A DNA stretch of 64,000 nucleotides from Psychrobacillus sp. BL-248-WT-3 (GCF_012843435.1 NZ_JABAFC010000003.1:1-64000); one strand, 5' to 3'. Counted from the stretch's first letter, positions 9,301 to 17,689 are shown. Program-made: numbers and translations. The notes: generated by a model not told the origin, from the sequence alone.

Positions 9301-9335
9301 AGGCTTACTGGATTATTCCAGTAAGCCTTTTTTTA
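9301..9335 (+). terminator. Terminator of odhAB
   Basis: A 12-base-pair perfect stem, AGGCTTACTGGA (9301-9312) with its complement (9317-9328), a 4-base loop and seven Ts. Confidence 0.9.
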
Positions 9336-9428
9336 TTCTTAATTATTTTCTGGGAAATACTATTAGCGGGAACTCTTTTATGTAAGTCGAATTACTAGTT
9401 ATTACATTAGAATGGGAGTGGCGTTATT

Positions 9429-10178
9429 ATGGTAAAAAATATGACTTCTGAAGATTCTATTAAGAGGTGGGACAAGTTTGCTGAAAAATATGCAGCCAAT
9501 CATCTGGAGCATGGAGATCCACATAAAGAGGTATATTTAAATCCAACCTTGTTTAGTCTTATGGGAAATTTAAACAACAAAAAAGTACTAGATGCTGGTT
9601 GTGGAGAAGGGTATTTAAGTAGACTGATGGAGAAGGCAGGAGCAGCTGTAACAGCTATTGACTATTCATCAAAGATGATTGAAATAGCAAAAAGTAGAAC
9701 AACATCAGAACTCAATATAGAATTTAAACAATCTAACTGTGAAAATTTACATTTTATAATGGAAGGAACTTATGACGTAGTTGTTTCTAATATGGTGATC
9801 CAGGATTTAGAAGGTTATCAGCAAGCATTTAATGAGATTTATCGTGTTCTTCGAGAGGGTGGGATTTTTGTCTTTTCTATTTTACATCCTTGTTTTCAAA
9901 CTCCAGAAAGTGGATGGGAGAAAGGGGATGACGGTAAAAAATTATATTGGAAAGTAGATAACTATTTTTATGAGGGAGCCTATGAGCAAAGAGGGATGGA
10001 CCAGGTAATCTTCTATCACCGCACATTAACAAGCTATGTAAAAGCCATCTGTGAAGCTGGATTTTTAATAGAAGAGATAGTAGAGCCTACCCCATCTGAG
10101 GAAATGTTGAAGAAGTACCCATCATTTCGTGAGGATTTTAGAAGTCCCGACTTCATTGTTTTTCGACTGAAAAAGTGA
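9429..10178 (+). CDS. Class I SAM-dependent methyltransferase
   Basis: A 249-residue soluble protein with the Rossmann-fold methyltransferase pattern: motif I VLDAGCGEGYL at residues 53-63, acidic Asp78 closing the second strand (AIDYSSKMIEIA), motif II/III YDVVVSNMVIQDL, and the Methyltransf_11-type block YRVLREGGIFVFSILHPCF. The substrate cannot be read from the sequence; small-molecule or quinone-type methyltransferases share this architecture. Start ATG after GGGAGTGG. It stands alone between two terminators (9301 and 10349). Confidence 0.8.
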   Translation: MVKNMTSEDSIKRWDKFAEKYAANHLEHGDPHKEVYLNPTLFSLMGNLNNKKVLDAGCGEGYLSRLMEKAGAAVTAIDYSSKMIEIAKSRTTSELNIEFKQSNCENLHFIMEGTYDVVVSNMVIQDLEGYQQAFNEIYRVLREGGIFVFSILHPCFQTPESGWEKGDDGKKLYWKVDNYFYEGAYEQRGMDQVIFYHRTLTSYVKAICEAGFLIEEIVEPTPSEEMLKKYPSFREDFRSPDFIVFRLKK

Positions 10179-10348
10179 TGTTAATTAAGTAGAATAGATT
10201 TTTCAAAGCTAAGCTAGAACAGTTTAACGAGTTGTGTAGTGGGGAGACTGTCGCTGGACATAGTGATAACTAATAATCCTTCTAAATTATTTTTTTCTTA
10301 TATTAAATTTATCTAAACTAATGATTAAACCTAATTTATATACCTTAA

Positions 10349-10384
10349 AAAAGGGCAATCTCTCATGAGATTGCCCTTTTTTCG
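10349..10384 (+). terminator. Terminator after the methyltransferase gene
   Basis: A 14-base-pair perfect stem (10349-10362 with 10367-10380), a TCAT loop and a run of six Ts. It lies 170 bases past the stop; the gap from 10179 to here shows no other gene. Confidence 0.85.
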
Positions 10385-10443
10385 TGGTAATCACCTATAA
10401 AAACTAGATACACAATTTTCTTACGGTTTAATAATTTTACTCA

Positions 10444-10471
10444 AACCTTTCTTTTGGCTCTACATATGATA
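10444..10471 (+). promoter_or_regulatory. Possible sigma-K promoter of the GH68 pair
   Basis: CATATGATA at 10463-10471 fits the sigma-K -10 consensus CATANNNTA. AACC at 10444-10447 fits the loose -35 (mACm), with a 15-base spacer, one or two bases shorter than usual. The predicted start is about 30 bases before the ATG of the first GH68 gene. The match is short and could be chance. Confidence 0.35.
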
Positions 10472-10506
10472 GCAATGTACGAAAATCTATTAAAGGTGTG
10501 TAAGTT

Positions 10507-12063
10507 ATGACAAAAGAAAATGATGAAAAACATTTTAATAGACTTGGGGAACATGAACATCGCTCAAATAAAAATAGGTATAAACTAACTTCGCAACAAT
10601 TTCCTGTTAGAAGCTCGAGAACAGAATCCGCAAATATAATGCCGAGTGCTTCTGTTAATCGGAACTCTCCTTCTGGAGCCACTGGAAATAACAATGTTCG
10701 TTATCGAACTTTTAATGGCAAACAAATTAGTCAGTTTTGTAACTATAACCCTAGAAGAGATTTCGGACGTTGCCTTGAATATAACCGCGACGCGATTCCA
10801 TCTGTTTGGACAAGGAGCCAAGTAGAACAAATTCGAATTAATTCTACTAATGTTGCACCGCTAATTGAAGCCCCATTCCCTCGTATATCAGCCGATTTAT
10901 GGATATGGGATATGTGGCCGTTAATAGAAAAAGACGGTTCAATCGCAGTGTTACCTGGTGGTTGGCGAGTGTTATTTGCTTTATCTGTCCCTCGTAGTGT
11001 TCTACCAGGAAAAAGACATGATGTTGCAAGAATCAGTTACTTTTATTCGAGAAACGGACTTGACTGGATCCAGGGAGGTTACGTATTCGAAGAAGGTACA
11101 GCTATAGGGTCTAGACAGTGGGCAGGCTCAGCAATGCTTGATGAAGATGGTCGTATTTATTACTTCTATACAGCTACTGGTAGAAGAGGAGAAGCTCAAA
11201 TCACTTACGAGCAGCGAATTGCATTATCGAGCAGTGATTATATTTCTAACTTAGATGGTGTGCAATTAGTAAACTTTGCCCCTCATCAAGTAATCCTAGA
11301 ACCAGACGGTATTCTCTACCAGACAGAAGAACAATCTAGTGGAGGAATAATTTATGCCTTCCGTGATCCCTTCTTCTTCAAAGACCCTGCGACAGGGTGT
11401 GAATATTTATTGTTTGAAGGAAATATAGCCGGTACGTCAGCAGATGTAGACTGTGGACCTGGAGTTCCAGCAGACGCTGCAGAATATACAGGCAATATAG
11501 GAATAGCATTACTTCGTAATAACAGCTTTTCCAGTTGGGAACTACTCCCTGCACTTTTAGAAGCAGGATGTACGAACCAACAAACAGAACGTCCTCACAT
11601 TGTAGTAAGTGACGGACTATACTATCTGTTTACAGATACGCATGCTTCAACATTTGCTCCGGGGTTGGTTGGTCCAGACGGGTTGTATGGATTTGTAGCA
11701 GGTTCCCTACGTGGGAATTATATGCCGCTAAATGGAAGTGGACTTGTAGTGTCTAATCCTCCTTCCGAACCTTTCCAGGCATATTCCTGGCTCGTTTTAC
11801 CCGATTTTTCAGTCTTGAGCTTTATAGATAATTTTGATTTGCAAGGTATTCCAATTGAAGAAGTTGGTTTTTTACCAGAACAATTTCAATTTGAACATTT
11901 TGGTGGGACATTAGCTCAAACATTACAGCTAGGTGTAAGTGGCAGAAATACGGAGATTATAGATGTTTATGAGTATGGACTAATGATGGTATCAGAAACA
12001 GAAAGTCCTAAATGCAGAGCATGTAATGATGATTATTCTTCTGAGAATCATCACAGACGTTAA
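10507..12063 (+). CDS. Family 68 glycoside hydrolase (levansucrase/fructosidase type), first copy
   Basis: A 518-residue GH68 enzyme. Family members split sucrose and transfer fructose to water or to a growing levan or inulin chain. All three catalytic positions are present: nucleophile Asp135 in LWIWDMWPL, transition-state Asp287 in AFRDPFF, and acid/base Glu361 in QQTERPHIV. WTRSQVEQIR at 101-110 matches the family's opening helix. By eye it resembles the Zymomonas-type branch (TERPH, GPDGLYGFV, PLNGSGLV) more than B. subtilis SacB. There is no signal peptide, although most Gram-positive GH68 enzymes are secreted. Residues 1-95 are polar, with Cys78 and Cys89 shared by the second copy, and the end is short and His/Cys-containing. 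A possible sigma-K promoter precedes it. RBS AAAGGTG. Confidence 0.85.
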   Translation: MTKENDEKHFNRLGEHEHRSNKNRYKLTSQQFPVRSSRTESANIMPSASVNRNSPSGATGNNNVRYRTFNGKQISQFCNYNPRRDFGRCLEYNRDAIPSVWTRSQVEQIRINSTNVAPLIEAPFPRISADLWIWDMWPLIEKDGSIAVLPGGWRVLFALSVPRSVLPGKRHDVARISYFYSRNGLDWIQGGYVFEEGTAIGSRQWAGSAMLDEDGRIYYFYTATGRRGEAQITYEQRIALSSSDYISNLDGVQLVNFAPHQVILEPDGILYQTEEQSSGGIIYAFRDPFFFKDPATGCEYLLFEGNIAGTSADVDCGPGVPADAAEYTGNIGIALLRNNSFSSWELLPALLEAGCTNQQTERPHIVVSDGLYYLFTDTHASTFAPGLVGPDGLYGFVAGSLRGNYMPLNGSGLVVSNPPSEPFQAYSWLVLPDFSVLSFIDNFDLQGIPIEEVGFLPEQFQFEHFGGTLAQTLQLGVSGRNTEIIDVYEYGLMMVSETESPKCRACNDDYSSENHHRR

Positions 12064-12185
12064 GTAAGAAGAATTATAAATAACATTTGATTATATGAGT
12101 GGTAAATTTTTTAAATTAGATTAAATTAGATTTTCGTACAAACCATTCATTTGATTGAATTGAAAATAAGAAAAGGTGAAAATAT

Positions 12186-14108
12186 ATGTCAAAAAAAAGA
12201 GATATGGGTCAGAGAGTTCCAATCGCTGGGTCAGGTAATGAAATGCTATCTCCAATAACTGGAGGTTCATCAAATAGAAATTTCCCAAGTGCTGCAACTA
12301 ATTCTGGAACTACTCAGTACAGATCATTTAACAACAATGATATTAAAAGATTTTGTGATTACAACCCACAAAGAGATTTTAAAAGATGCTTAAACCAAAG
12401 CATTGACGCAGTTCCTTCGGCTTGGACGAGGGCGCAAGCAGAGCAAATTAGAATTACTGCTTCTAATAGCGCTCCTGTTATACAAGAACCATTCCCACGA
12501 ATTTCAGATGATTTGTGGATATGGGATATGTGGCCACTTCAAGAAAAAGATGGTTCTATAGCTGTACTTCCGGGTGGATGGAGAGTTCTGTTTGCCTTAT
12601 CAGCACCTAGAAGCGTATTACCAGATAACAGACATGACGTAGCGAGAATCGCATACTTCTATTCTAGAGATGGCTTAAATTGGATACAAGGTGGACTAGT
12701 TTTTGAAGAGGGTACTGCATTTGGATCAAGACAATGGGCAGGATCTGCAATCATCGATGGAGGAAGAATCTATTACTTCTATACAGCCTCCGGTAGACGT
12801 GGTGAAGCTCAAGTAACTTTTGAACAACGCATTGCATTAACAAGCAGTAACTTTAGATCCAATTTAGATGGTGTCGAGCTAGTTAACTTCGCGCCACATG
12901 AAATAATTTTAGAGCCAGACGGAGTGCTTTATCAAACGCAAGAACAATCTGAATCGGGTGGAAGTAGTATTATTTACGCATTCCGTGATCCTTGGTTCTT
13001 TAAAGATCCAGCAACAGGCTGCGAGTATTTATTGTTTGAAGGTAATATCGCGGGAAACAACTTAGACATTGATTGTGGACCTGGAGTGCCAGAGGAAGCA
13101 AGGCTTTACACTGGAAATATTGGAATTGCCCTACTACGAAACAATGAGTACACTTCTTGGCAATTACTACCGGCTCTCTTAGAGGCGGGCTGTACAAATC
13201 AGCAGACGGAACGTCCACACCTTATTGTAAGGAACGGTTTATACTATTTATTTACAGATAGTCATAGATTTACGTTTGCTCCTGGTTTAACTAATGGACC
13301 TGGACCAGATGGTTTATATGGTTTTGTGGCAGGGTCATTAAGAGGAAATTATCAACCATTAAACTCTGGAGGCTTAGTTATAGCAAACCCAGTTTCTGAA
13401 CCGAACCAGGCTTATTCTTGGTTAGTGTTACCGGATTTCTCTGTACTAAGCTTCATCGATACTTTCGATTTACAGGGAATAACGACAGATGAGCTTACTA
13501 ATTTACCTGAATCTTTCCGAAGAGCACATTTTGGTGGAACTCTTGCGCCTACTCTTCAATTAAGAGTTTCAGGTAGAACAACAGAAATTGTAGCTGAATA
13601 CGAGTACGGCTTGGTTATGGTATCTGAAACGGAAAGTCCGAAGTGTTGCCGAAATGGTGCCGAAAACGGTAATGGTGGAAACGAACACGATCATGATTGC
13701 CACTGTAAAGATCATGGTGATTATAATTGTAACCATCATCGTAATAGAGGCAAAGACAATTACGATTGTCAATGTAACCATCAACACGGGAAAGACAGAG
13801 ATAATGAGGATTGCAACCATGATAGAAGTGATGAGTGTGATTATGATAATTACGATTCTAATGGGCAATGTTATAGATGTGGAAAAAAACATAGTAACCC
13901 GTCCTATCCAAGAAGTCATAAGTCTTGGAAGGAAGATAACCATTGGAAGGATTCCAAGCATAAACACAAGGATGACTGCGACTCAGTAGATGATTGTGCA
14001 TGCAAGGACAAGAATCATCAGCATAATGATTATGATTGCATCAGCTTCCCTAAGCCAGATAGAAAAAGATTTTACAATGATCCCAACTGTGGATGTAGAA
14101 ACAGGTAA
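12186..14108 (+). CDS. Family 68 glycoside hydrolase with Cys/His/Asp-rich tail, second copy
   Basis: A 640-residue paralogue of the preceding gene, similar from about residue 35 to 487. The catalytic set is intact: Asp114 (LWIWDMWPL), Asp268 (AFRDPWF), Glu342 (QTERPHLIV). It also lacks a signal peptide. Residues about 487-640 form a low-complexity tail dense in His, Cys, Asp, Asn and Lys, with many HDHD, CHCKDH and CNHH words. Its composition recalls spore-coat or metal-binding segments. The genes differ at many synonymous positions, so the duplication is old. The 122-base gap has no terminator, so the two are probably co-transcribed; RBS AAAAGGTG. A spore-surface location is my inference. 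A levan-making, levan-cutting or sucrose-splitting role cannot be told apart. Confidence 0.82.
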   Translation: MSKKRDMGQRVPIAGSGNEMLSPITGGSSNRNFPSAATNSGTTQYRSFNNNDIKRFCDYNPQRDFKRCLNQSIDAVPSAWTRAQAEQIRITASNSAPVIQEPFPRISDDLWIWDMWPLQEKDGSIAVLPGGWRVLFALSAPRSVLPDNRHDVARIAYFYSRDGLNWIQGGLVFEEGTAFGSRQWAGSAIIDGGRIYYFYTASGRRGEAQVTFEQRIALTSSNFRSNLDGVELVNFAPHEIILEPDGVLYQTQEQSESGGSSIIYAFRDPWFFKDPATGCEYLLFEGNIAGNNLDIDCGPGVPEEARLYTGNIGIALLRNNEYTSWQLLPALLEAGCTNQQTERPHLIVRNGLYYLFTDSHRFTFAPGLTNGPGPDGLYGFVAGSLRGNYQPLNSGGLVIANPVSEPNQAYSWLVLPDFSVLSFIDTFDLQGITTDELTNLPESFRRAHFGGTLAPTLQLRVSGRTTEIVAEYEYGLVMVSETESPKCCRNGAENGNGGNEHDHDCHCKDHGDYNCNHHRNRGKDNYDCQCNHQHGKDRDNEDCNHDRSDECDYDNYDSNGQCYRCGKKHSNPSYPRSHKSWKEDNHWKDSKHKHKDDCDSVDDCACKDKNHQHNDYDCISFPKPDRKRFYNDPNCGCRNR

Positions 14109-14137
14109 AAAAATTAAATATAAAATTTAATCTTCAG

Positions 14138-14167
14138 TCCGGCTCCTTTATGGAGTCGGATTTTTTT
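14138..14167 (+). terminator. Terminator of the GH68 pair
   Basis: A 9-base-pair stem with one G-T pair (14138-14146 with 14152-14160), a 5-base loop and seven Ts, about 30 bases past the stop. The stretch from 14168 to the amt promoter shows no credible gene. Confidence 0.8.
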
Positions 14168-14438
14168 ATATGAGACATCTTTCTAAAACTAATAGATGGA
14201 GAGAAGGTATGAATTCTTGCATCATCTGCCCGATAGAAAATGGCCAAAGCGAACATAAGAGAATGGGATTGCTAGAAGACATCAAGCTGGTACAAGTTAC
14301 TCTAAATACATGTAAGCTATTCATAATTCCAAAAAGTACAAAGTATGAAGAAATGTAGCTAACAAGCCTGTTATTGCCGATAAACACAATTATGTAATGA
14401 AAGTTAACATAAAATAAAATAAATTCAGAAAAATGTAT

Positions 14439-14466
14439 TGACATTCAATTTGTATTAAGTAAAATA
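14439..14466 (+). promoter_or_regulatory. Sigma-A promoter of the ammonium transporter gene
   Basis: A perfect TTGACA -35 at 14439-14444, followed by about 16 bases and a TAAAAT -10. Two GlnR/TnrA boxes lie just downstream of the -10. Confidence 0.6.
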
Positions 14467-14483
14467 AGGATATAAATAAATGA

Positions 14484-14522
14484 TGTTATATTTCCTAACA
14501 TTTAATGTTAAGGGATGTAACA
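14484..14522 (+). promoter_or_regulatory. Two perfect GlnR/TnrA boxes
   Basis: TGTTATATTTCCTAACA (14484-14500) and TGTTAAGGGATGTAACA (14506-14522) both match TGTNA-N7-TNACA exactly and are centred 22 bases apart, two helical turns. They lie between the predicted -10 and the ribosome binding site, a position expected for repression by GlnR when nitrogen is plentiful. Confidence 0.8.
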
Positions 14523-14544
14523 TAAAGAAATAGGAGGGGTCAAA

Positions 14545-15813
14545 ATGGAAGATGTAATGTATTTGATGAACAGCTTATGGACCATGGTTGCTGCAATTTT
14601 AGTTATTTTTATGATTGGTGGATTTATACTTTTAGAGGCTGGTTCAACAAGAATGAAGAATGCTGGGCACGTTGCCGGTAAAACCATTTTTACTTTTGGG
14701 TTGGCATCATTAGTATTTTGGGCAGTAGGATATGGTTTTATATTTGGAGGGAATGCTAACTTCTTCGTAGGAATGACAGACTTCTTCTATGCTGGTGGAG
14801 GAGAGGATGGAGCAAGTGTTTCTCCTACCGTGTTTTTTGTTTTCCAATTAGCATTTGCTGGTATTGCAATAACGATTGCTCTTGGCGGGTTTGCCGAACG
14901 TGCTAAACTGTCTGCTTACGTAATTTTCACTATTCTTTTCGGCATAATCGTTTATCCAGTAATCGCTCATTGGGTGTGGGGAGGCGGTTGGTTAGCTGAA
15001 CATGGAAAACAAGATTTTGCAGGGTCTACAGTAGTTCATTTAACTGGTGCAGCAGCAGCTCTAGCGGCAACGATGATACTAAAACCTAGAATAGGGAAAT
15101 TTAACAAAGATGGTTCTTCTAATAACTTAGCGGGTCATAACCAAGTTTATACTGCATTAGGTGTACTGATTTTGTGGGTTGGTTGGTTTGGTTTTAACGC
15201 GGGTAGTACGGTTTCCGTTGATGCAGCATTCTTTGGGTATGTAGCATTAAATACTGCTTTAGCAGCAGGAGCAGGAGCGGTTGCGGCAACATTTATCTCC
15301 TGGGTAGCTTTAGGGAAATCAGATATTCCTACTATTTTAAATGGAGCATTAGCAGGTTTAGTTGCTATTACGGCATCGTGTGCATTTGTAGACGTATGGG
15401 CGTCAGTTGTGATTGGTTTAATAGCTGGGGTACTTGTATTTTATAGTGCACGATTCTTTGAAAAGAGAAAAATTGATGATCCAATTTATGCACTTTCTGT
15501 TCATGGAACTGCTGGTATTTGGGGTACTTTATCTACCGGCTTCTTTGCTACAACCGAGCTTGCGACGACAGGGAAACCTGGTTTGTTTTATGGTGGTGGC
15601 GTAGATCAGCTGTTAGTTCAATTAATGGGAGTTGCAGCTTGCGGAGCATTCGCTTTCGCCGTATCATATGCTATTCTGTTTATAATGAAGAAAGTCATGG
15701 GTGGTATCCGAGTGACAGAAGAAGAGGAAATAATGGGTCTGGATATGAGTGAGCACGGGAATTATGGCTATCCAGAACAAATGGTTTTAGAGGAAGCGAA
15801 AGGTACTAACTAA
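14545..15813 (+). CDS. amtB: Ammonium transporter Amt/Rh family
   Basis: A 422-residue channel with 11 predicted transmembrane helices, conducting ammonium/ammonia across the membrane. The twin pore histidines are His165 (STVVHLTGA) and His320 (ALSVHGTAGIWG), near the E. coli AmtB numbers 168 and 318. The family block GGFAERAKL is at 114-122. As usual for Gram-positive members there is no cleaved signal. The ATG follows AGGAGGGG. Two GlnR/TnrA boxes upstream indicate control by nitrogen status. No glnK (PII) gene follows, unlike B. subtilis nrgAB; a terminator and a DUF294 nucleotidyltransferase gene come next. Confidence 0.95.
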   Translation: MEDVMYLMNSLWTMVAAILVIFMIGGFILLEAGSTRMKNAGHVAGKTIFTFGLASLVFWAVGYGFIFGGNANFFVGMTDFFYAGGGEDGASVSPTVFFVFQLAFAGIAITIALGGFAERAKLSAYVIFTILFGIIVYPVIAHWVWGGGWLAEHGKQDFAGSTVVHLTGAAAALAATMILKPRIGKFNKDGSSNNLAGHNQVYTALGVLILWVGWFGFNAGSTVSVDAAFFGYVALNTALAAGAGAVAATFISWVALGKSDIPTILNGALAGLVAITASCAFVDVWASVVIGLIAGVLVFYSARFFEKRKIDDPIYALSVHGTAGIWGTLSTGFFATTELATTGKPGLFYGGGVDQLLVQLMGVAACGAFAFAVSYAILFIMKKVMGGIRVTEEEEIMGLDMSEHGNYGYPEQMVLEEAKGTN

Positions 15814-15831
15814 AACAAATAAATAAACGTC

Positions 15832-15860
15832 AAAAAGCCTCTGCTTCAGAGGCTTTTTGT
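15832..15860 (+). terminator. Terminator after the ammonium transporter gene
   Basis: A 12-base-pair perfect stem, AAAAAGCCTCTG (15832-15843) with its complement (15847-15858), and a 3-base loop. The T-run is part of the right arm. Confidence 0.85.
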
Positions 15861-15878
15861 ATAAAAGGGAGTGTGGTC

Positions 15879-16829
15879 ATGGAAACCTATGAATTCTTAA
15901 GAGAATGGAAGGACCAAAATATCATGTCCTATTTGAAAGATACCATCTCTCTCAATGATTTTCATGATCAAGTCATGCAACATGTGATGCATATTGCTAA
16001 AAGTAAACTAAAAGAGGAACCGCCCTGTAACTTCACATGGTTTATAACGGGCAGTGGAGGCAGAAGAGAGCAAGGCTTAATCAGTGATCAGGACCATGGA
16101 ATTATATATGAAAAGTCGGACAAAGAATATGAGGAATATTTTAAAGTGCTGGGAGAGGAGCTAGCATTCGGGTTGCATGCTGTAGGGTATCCATATTGTC
16201 AAGGGAACGTTATGAGTTCTAACCCATTATGGTGCAAGTCTGCGGGGCACTGGAAAAGTCAGCTTGAGGAATGGATGAGAGAAGAAAGCTGGGAGGCTAT
16301 TAGACATCTTCAGATTTTTTTTGATGCTCGTACTTTGTGTGGAGATCAATGCTATATTAATGAATTAAAACTTTTTATCTATCAATTTCAGCTAGGTCAT
16401 TCTTCTTTATTAAGACGGTTTTCTGCCAATATTGAACATGTCAAAAATGTTATAGGACCAGTGGGGCAGATTTTAGTGGAGCAGCATGGTAAATATCAGG
16501 GATGTGTCAACTTGAAATATGCCGCCTTTTTGCCGTATGTAAATGCAGTGCGTCTATTATCCATAAAGGAAGGCATCTATGAGACTTCTACGTTAAGTAG
16601 GATTGTTCAATTAAAGCATTCAAGTAAATACGATAAAATGCTACAAAACTGTGAGAAAAATTTCTTGGATTTATTAAAGTATCGGATTTCTTTAATTCAA
16701 ATAGAGAATTATACGGACACTCATTACTTAAGGATTCATAATTTGTCTAAGGAAGAGCGCAAGGAGATTAAGCGAATACTGAAGGATGGAAAAAGGCTTC
16801 ATGAAGAAGTAATTGCTTTAACTAGTTAA
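15879..16829 (+). CDS. DUF294 putative nucleotidyltransferase (GlnD-like)
   Basis: A 316-residue protein. Residues about 50-80 hold the nucleotidyltransferase signature GSGGRREQGLISDQDHGI, with Gly58-Ser59 and the metal-binding pair Asp70/Asp72. This is the pattern of the GlnD/DUF294 branch of the polymerase-beta superfamily. The C-terminal half (about 160-316) is helical, as in DUF294_C. There are no CBS or cyclic-nucleotide domains, which many relatives carry in front. I chose the ATG at 15879 because AGGGAG is seven bases before it; a GTG six bases upstream is too close to that site. It follows amtB and precedes a DnaQ-type exonuclease gene. The substrate is unknown; uridylylation of a nitrogen regulator is speculation. 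Confidence 0.75.
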   Translation: METYEFLREWKDQNIMSYLKDTISLNDFHDQVMQHVMHIAKSKLKEEPPCNFTWFITGSGGRREQGLISDQDHGIIYEKSDKEYEEYFKVLGEELAFGLHAVGYPYCQGNVMSSNPLWCKSAGHWKSQLEEWMREESWEAIRHLQIFFDARTLCGDQCYINELKLFIYQFQLGHSSLLRRFSANIEHVKNVIGPVGQILVEQHGKYQGCVNLKYAAFLPYVNAVRLLSIKEGIYETSTLSRIVQLKHSSKYDKMLQNCEKNFLDLLKYRISLIQIENYTDTHYLRIHNLSKEERKEIKRILKDGKRLHEEVIALTS

Positions 16830-16845
16830 AAAAAGGGTGTTGGCG

Positions 16846-17568
16846 ATGGCATTTGAACCATTTATGCAAATATTAAGAGGGCTACAAGGAAAACGTAACA
16901 ATGTTGGAATTGGTGATATTCAAAATGCTCAGCAAATGGCCTATTTACGTAACTTGGAAAAGGAAATGAATCAACAATATGTACTTGATGTTCCGCTTAT
17001 GGATTTAAAGGTAGTAGTTTTTGACATCGAAACGACGGGGTTTTCTCCTGAAAAAGGAGATACCATTATTTCTCTAGGGGCAATTAAGATGCGAGGAGAG
17101 CAAATAATCGAGGATGATGTGTTTTATTCGCTCATCCACACGAATCAAAAAATACCTGATGCTATTGTTCAATTGACAGGAATTACAAATGAACAGGTAA
17201 GCAATGCCATGCCGCTTTCGGATGTATTCATCAAATTCCTTCAATTCAAACAAGATTGCACATTAGTAGCACATCATGCTACTCATGAACGAAATTTTAT
17301 GGAGCACGCAAGTTCAACCTTGTTTCGTAAGCCTTTTAAGCATCGGATTGTAGATACTTCTTTCCTTTTAAAGGTGATAGAGCCTAATTTAAATTTTGTG
17401 ACGCTGGAAGACATATGTGTTCATAACGAAATTCCTATTATTGGACGACATCATGCTCTAGGAGATGCCAAAATGACAGCTAAGCTATGGAGTATTTATG
17501 TTAAAAAAGCCAAAGAAATCGGCTGCGAAACGTTAAGTGACGTCTATCACCGTCTCGCCAGACTCTAA
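16846..17568 (+). CDS. DnaQ-like DEDDh 3'-5' exonuclease
   Basis: A 240-residue protein with the exonuclease fold of DNA polymerase III epsilon. ExoI motif VVFDIETTGFSP holds Asp60 and Glu62; ExoII falls in TLVAHHATHERNF; ExoIII is RHHALGDAKMTAKL with the catalytic His and Asp. There is a helical N-terminal extension of about 50 residues and no helicase or polymerase domain. The ATG at 16846 sits eight bases after AAAAGGG. It starts 16 bases after the DUF294 gene, so the two are one operon. DUF294 and DnaQ-like genes are neighbours in other bacteria too, as I recall. A strong terminator follows. Confidence 0.8.
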   Translation: MAFEPFMQILRGLQGKRNNVGIGDIQNAQQMAYLRNLEKEMNQQYVLDVPLMDLKVVVFDIETTGFSPEKGDTIISLGAIKMRGEQIIEDDVFYSLIHTNQKIPDAIVQLTGITNEQVSNAMPLSDVFIKFLQFKQDCTLVAHHATHERNFMEHASSTLFRKPFKHRIVDTSFLLKVIEPNLNFVTLEDICVHNEIPIIGRHHALGDAKMTAKLWSIYVKKAKEIGCETLSDVYHRLARL

Positions 17569-17582
17569 AAGTGTAGTGGTAT

Positions 17583-17624
17583 AAAAATAAGCCTGACAGA
17601 CTATTAACTGTCAGGCTTATTTTT
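17583..17624 (+). terminator. Terminator of the DUF294-exonuclease operon
   Basis: A 17-base-pair perfect stem (17583-17599 with 17608-17624) with an 8-base loop. The right arm ends in a T-rich stretch and the left arm is A-rich, so it can work in both directions. Confidence 0.85.
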
Positions 17625-17689
17625 ATTATATGAGAAAAGGATATCTACATAGGTAAATCGAATATATAGTTGTGGGGGTGGATTGTTTA

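Noticed and set aside
13569-13989. Long open frames on both strands overlapping the end of the second GH68 gene
   Set aside because: They come from the low-complexity His/Asp/Asn codons of the tail, have no ribosome binding site, and translate to strings of Ile, Met, Thr and Val.
10507-14108. Recent duplication of the GH68 genes
   Set aside because: The two genes differ at many synonymous codons and in length of both ends, so the duplication is old.
14166-14444. Small open frames on both strands between the GH68 pair and amtB
   Set aside because: They overlap each other, have no ribosome binding site or recognisable content, and cover the amtB regulatory region.
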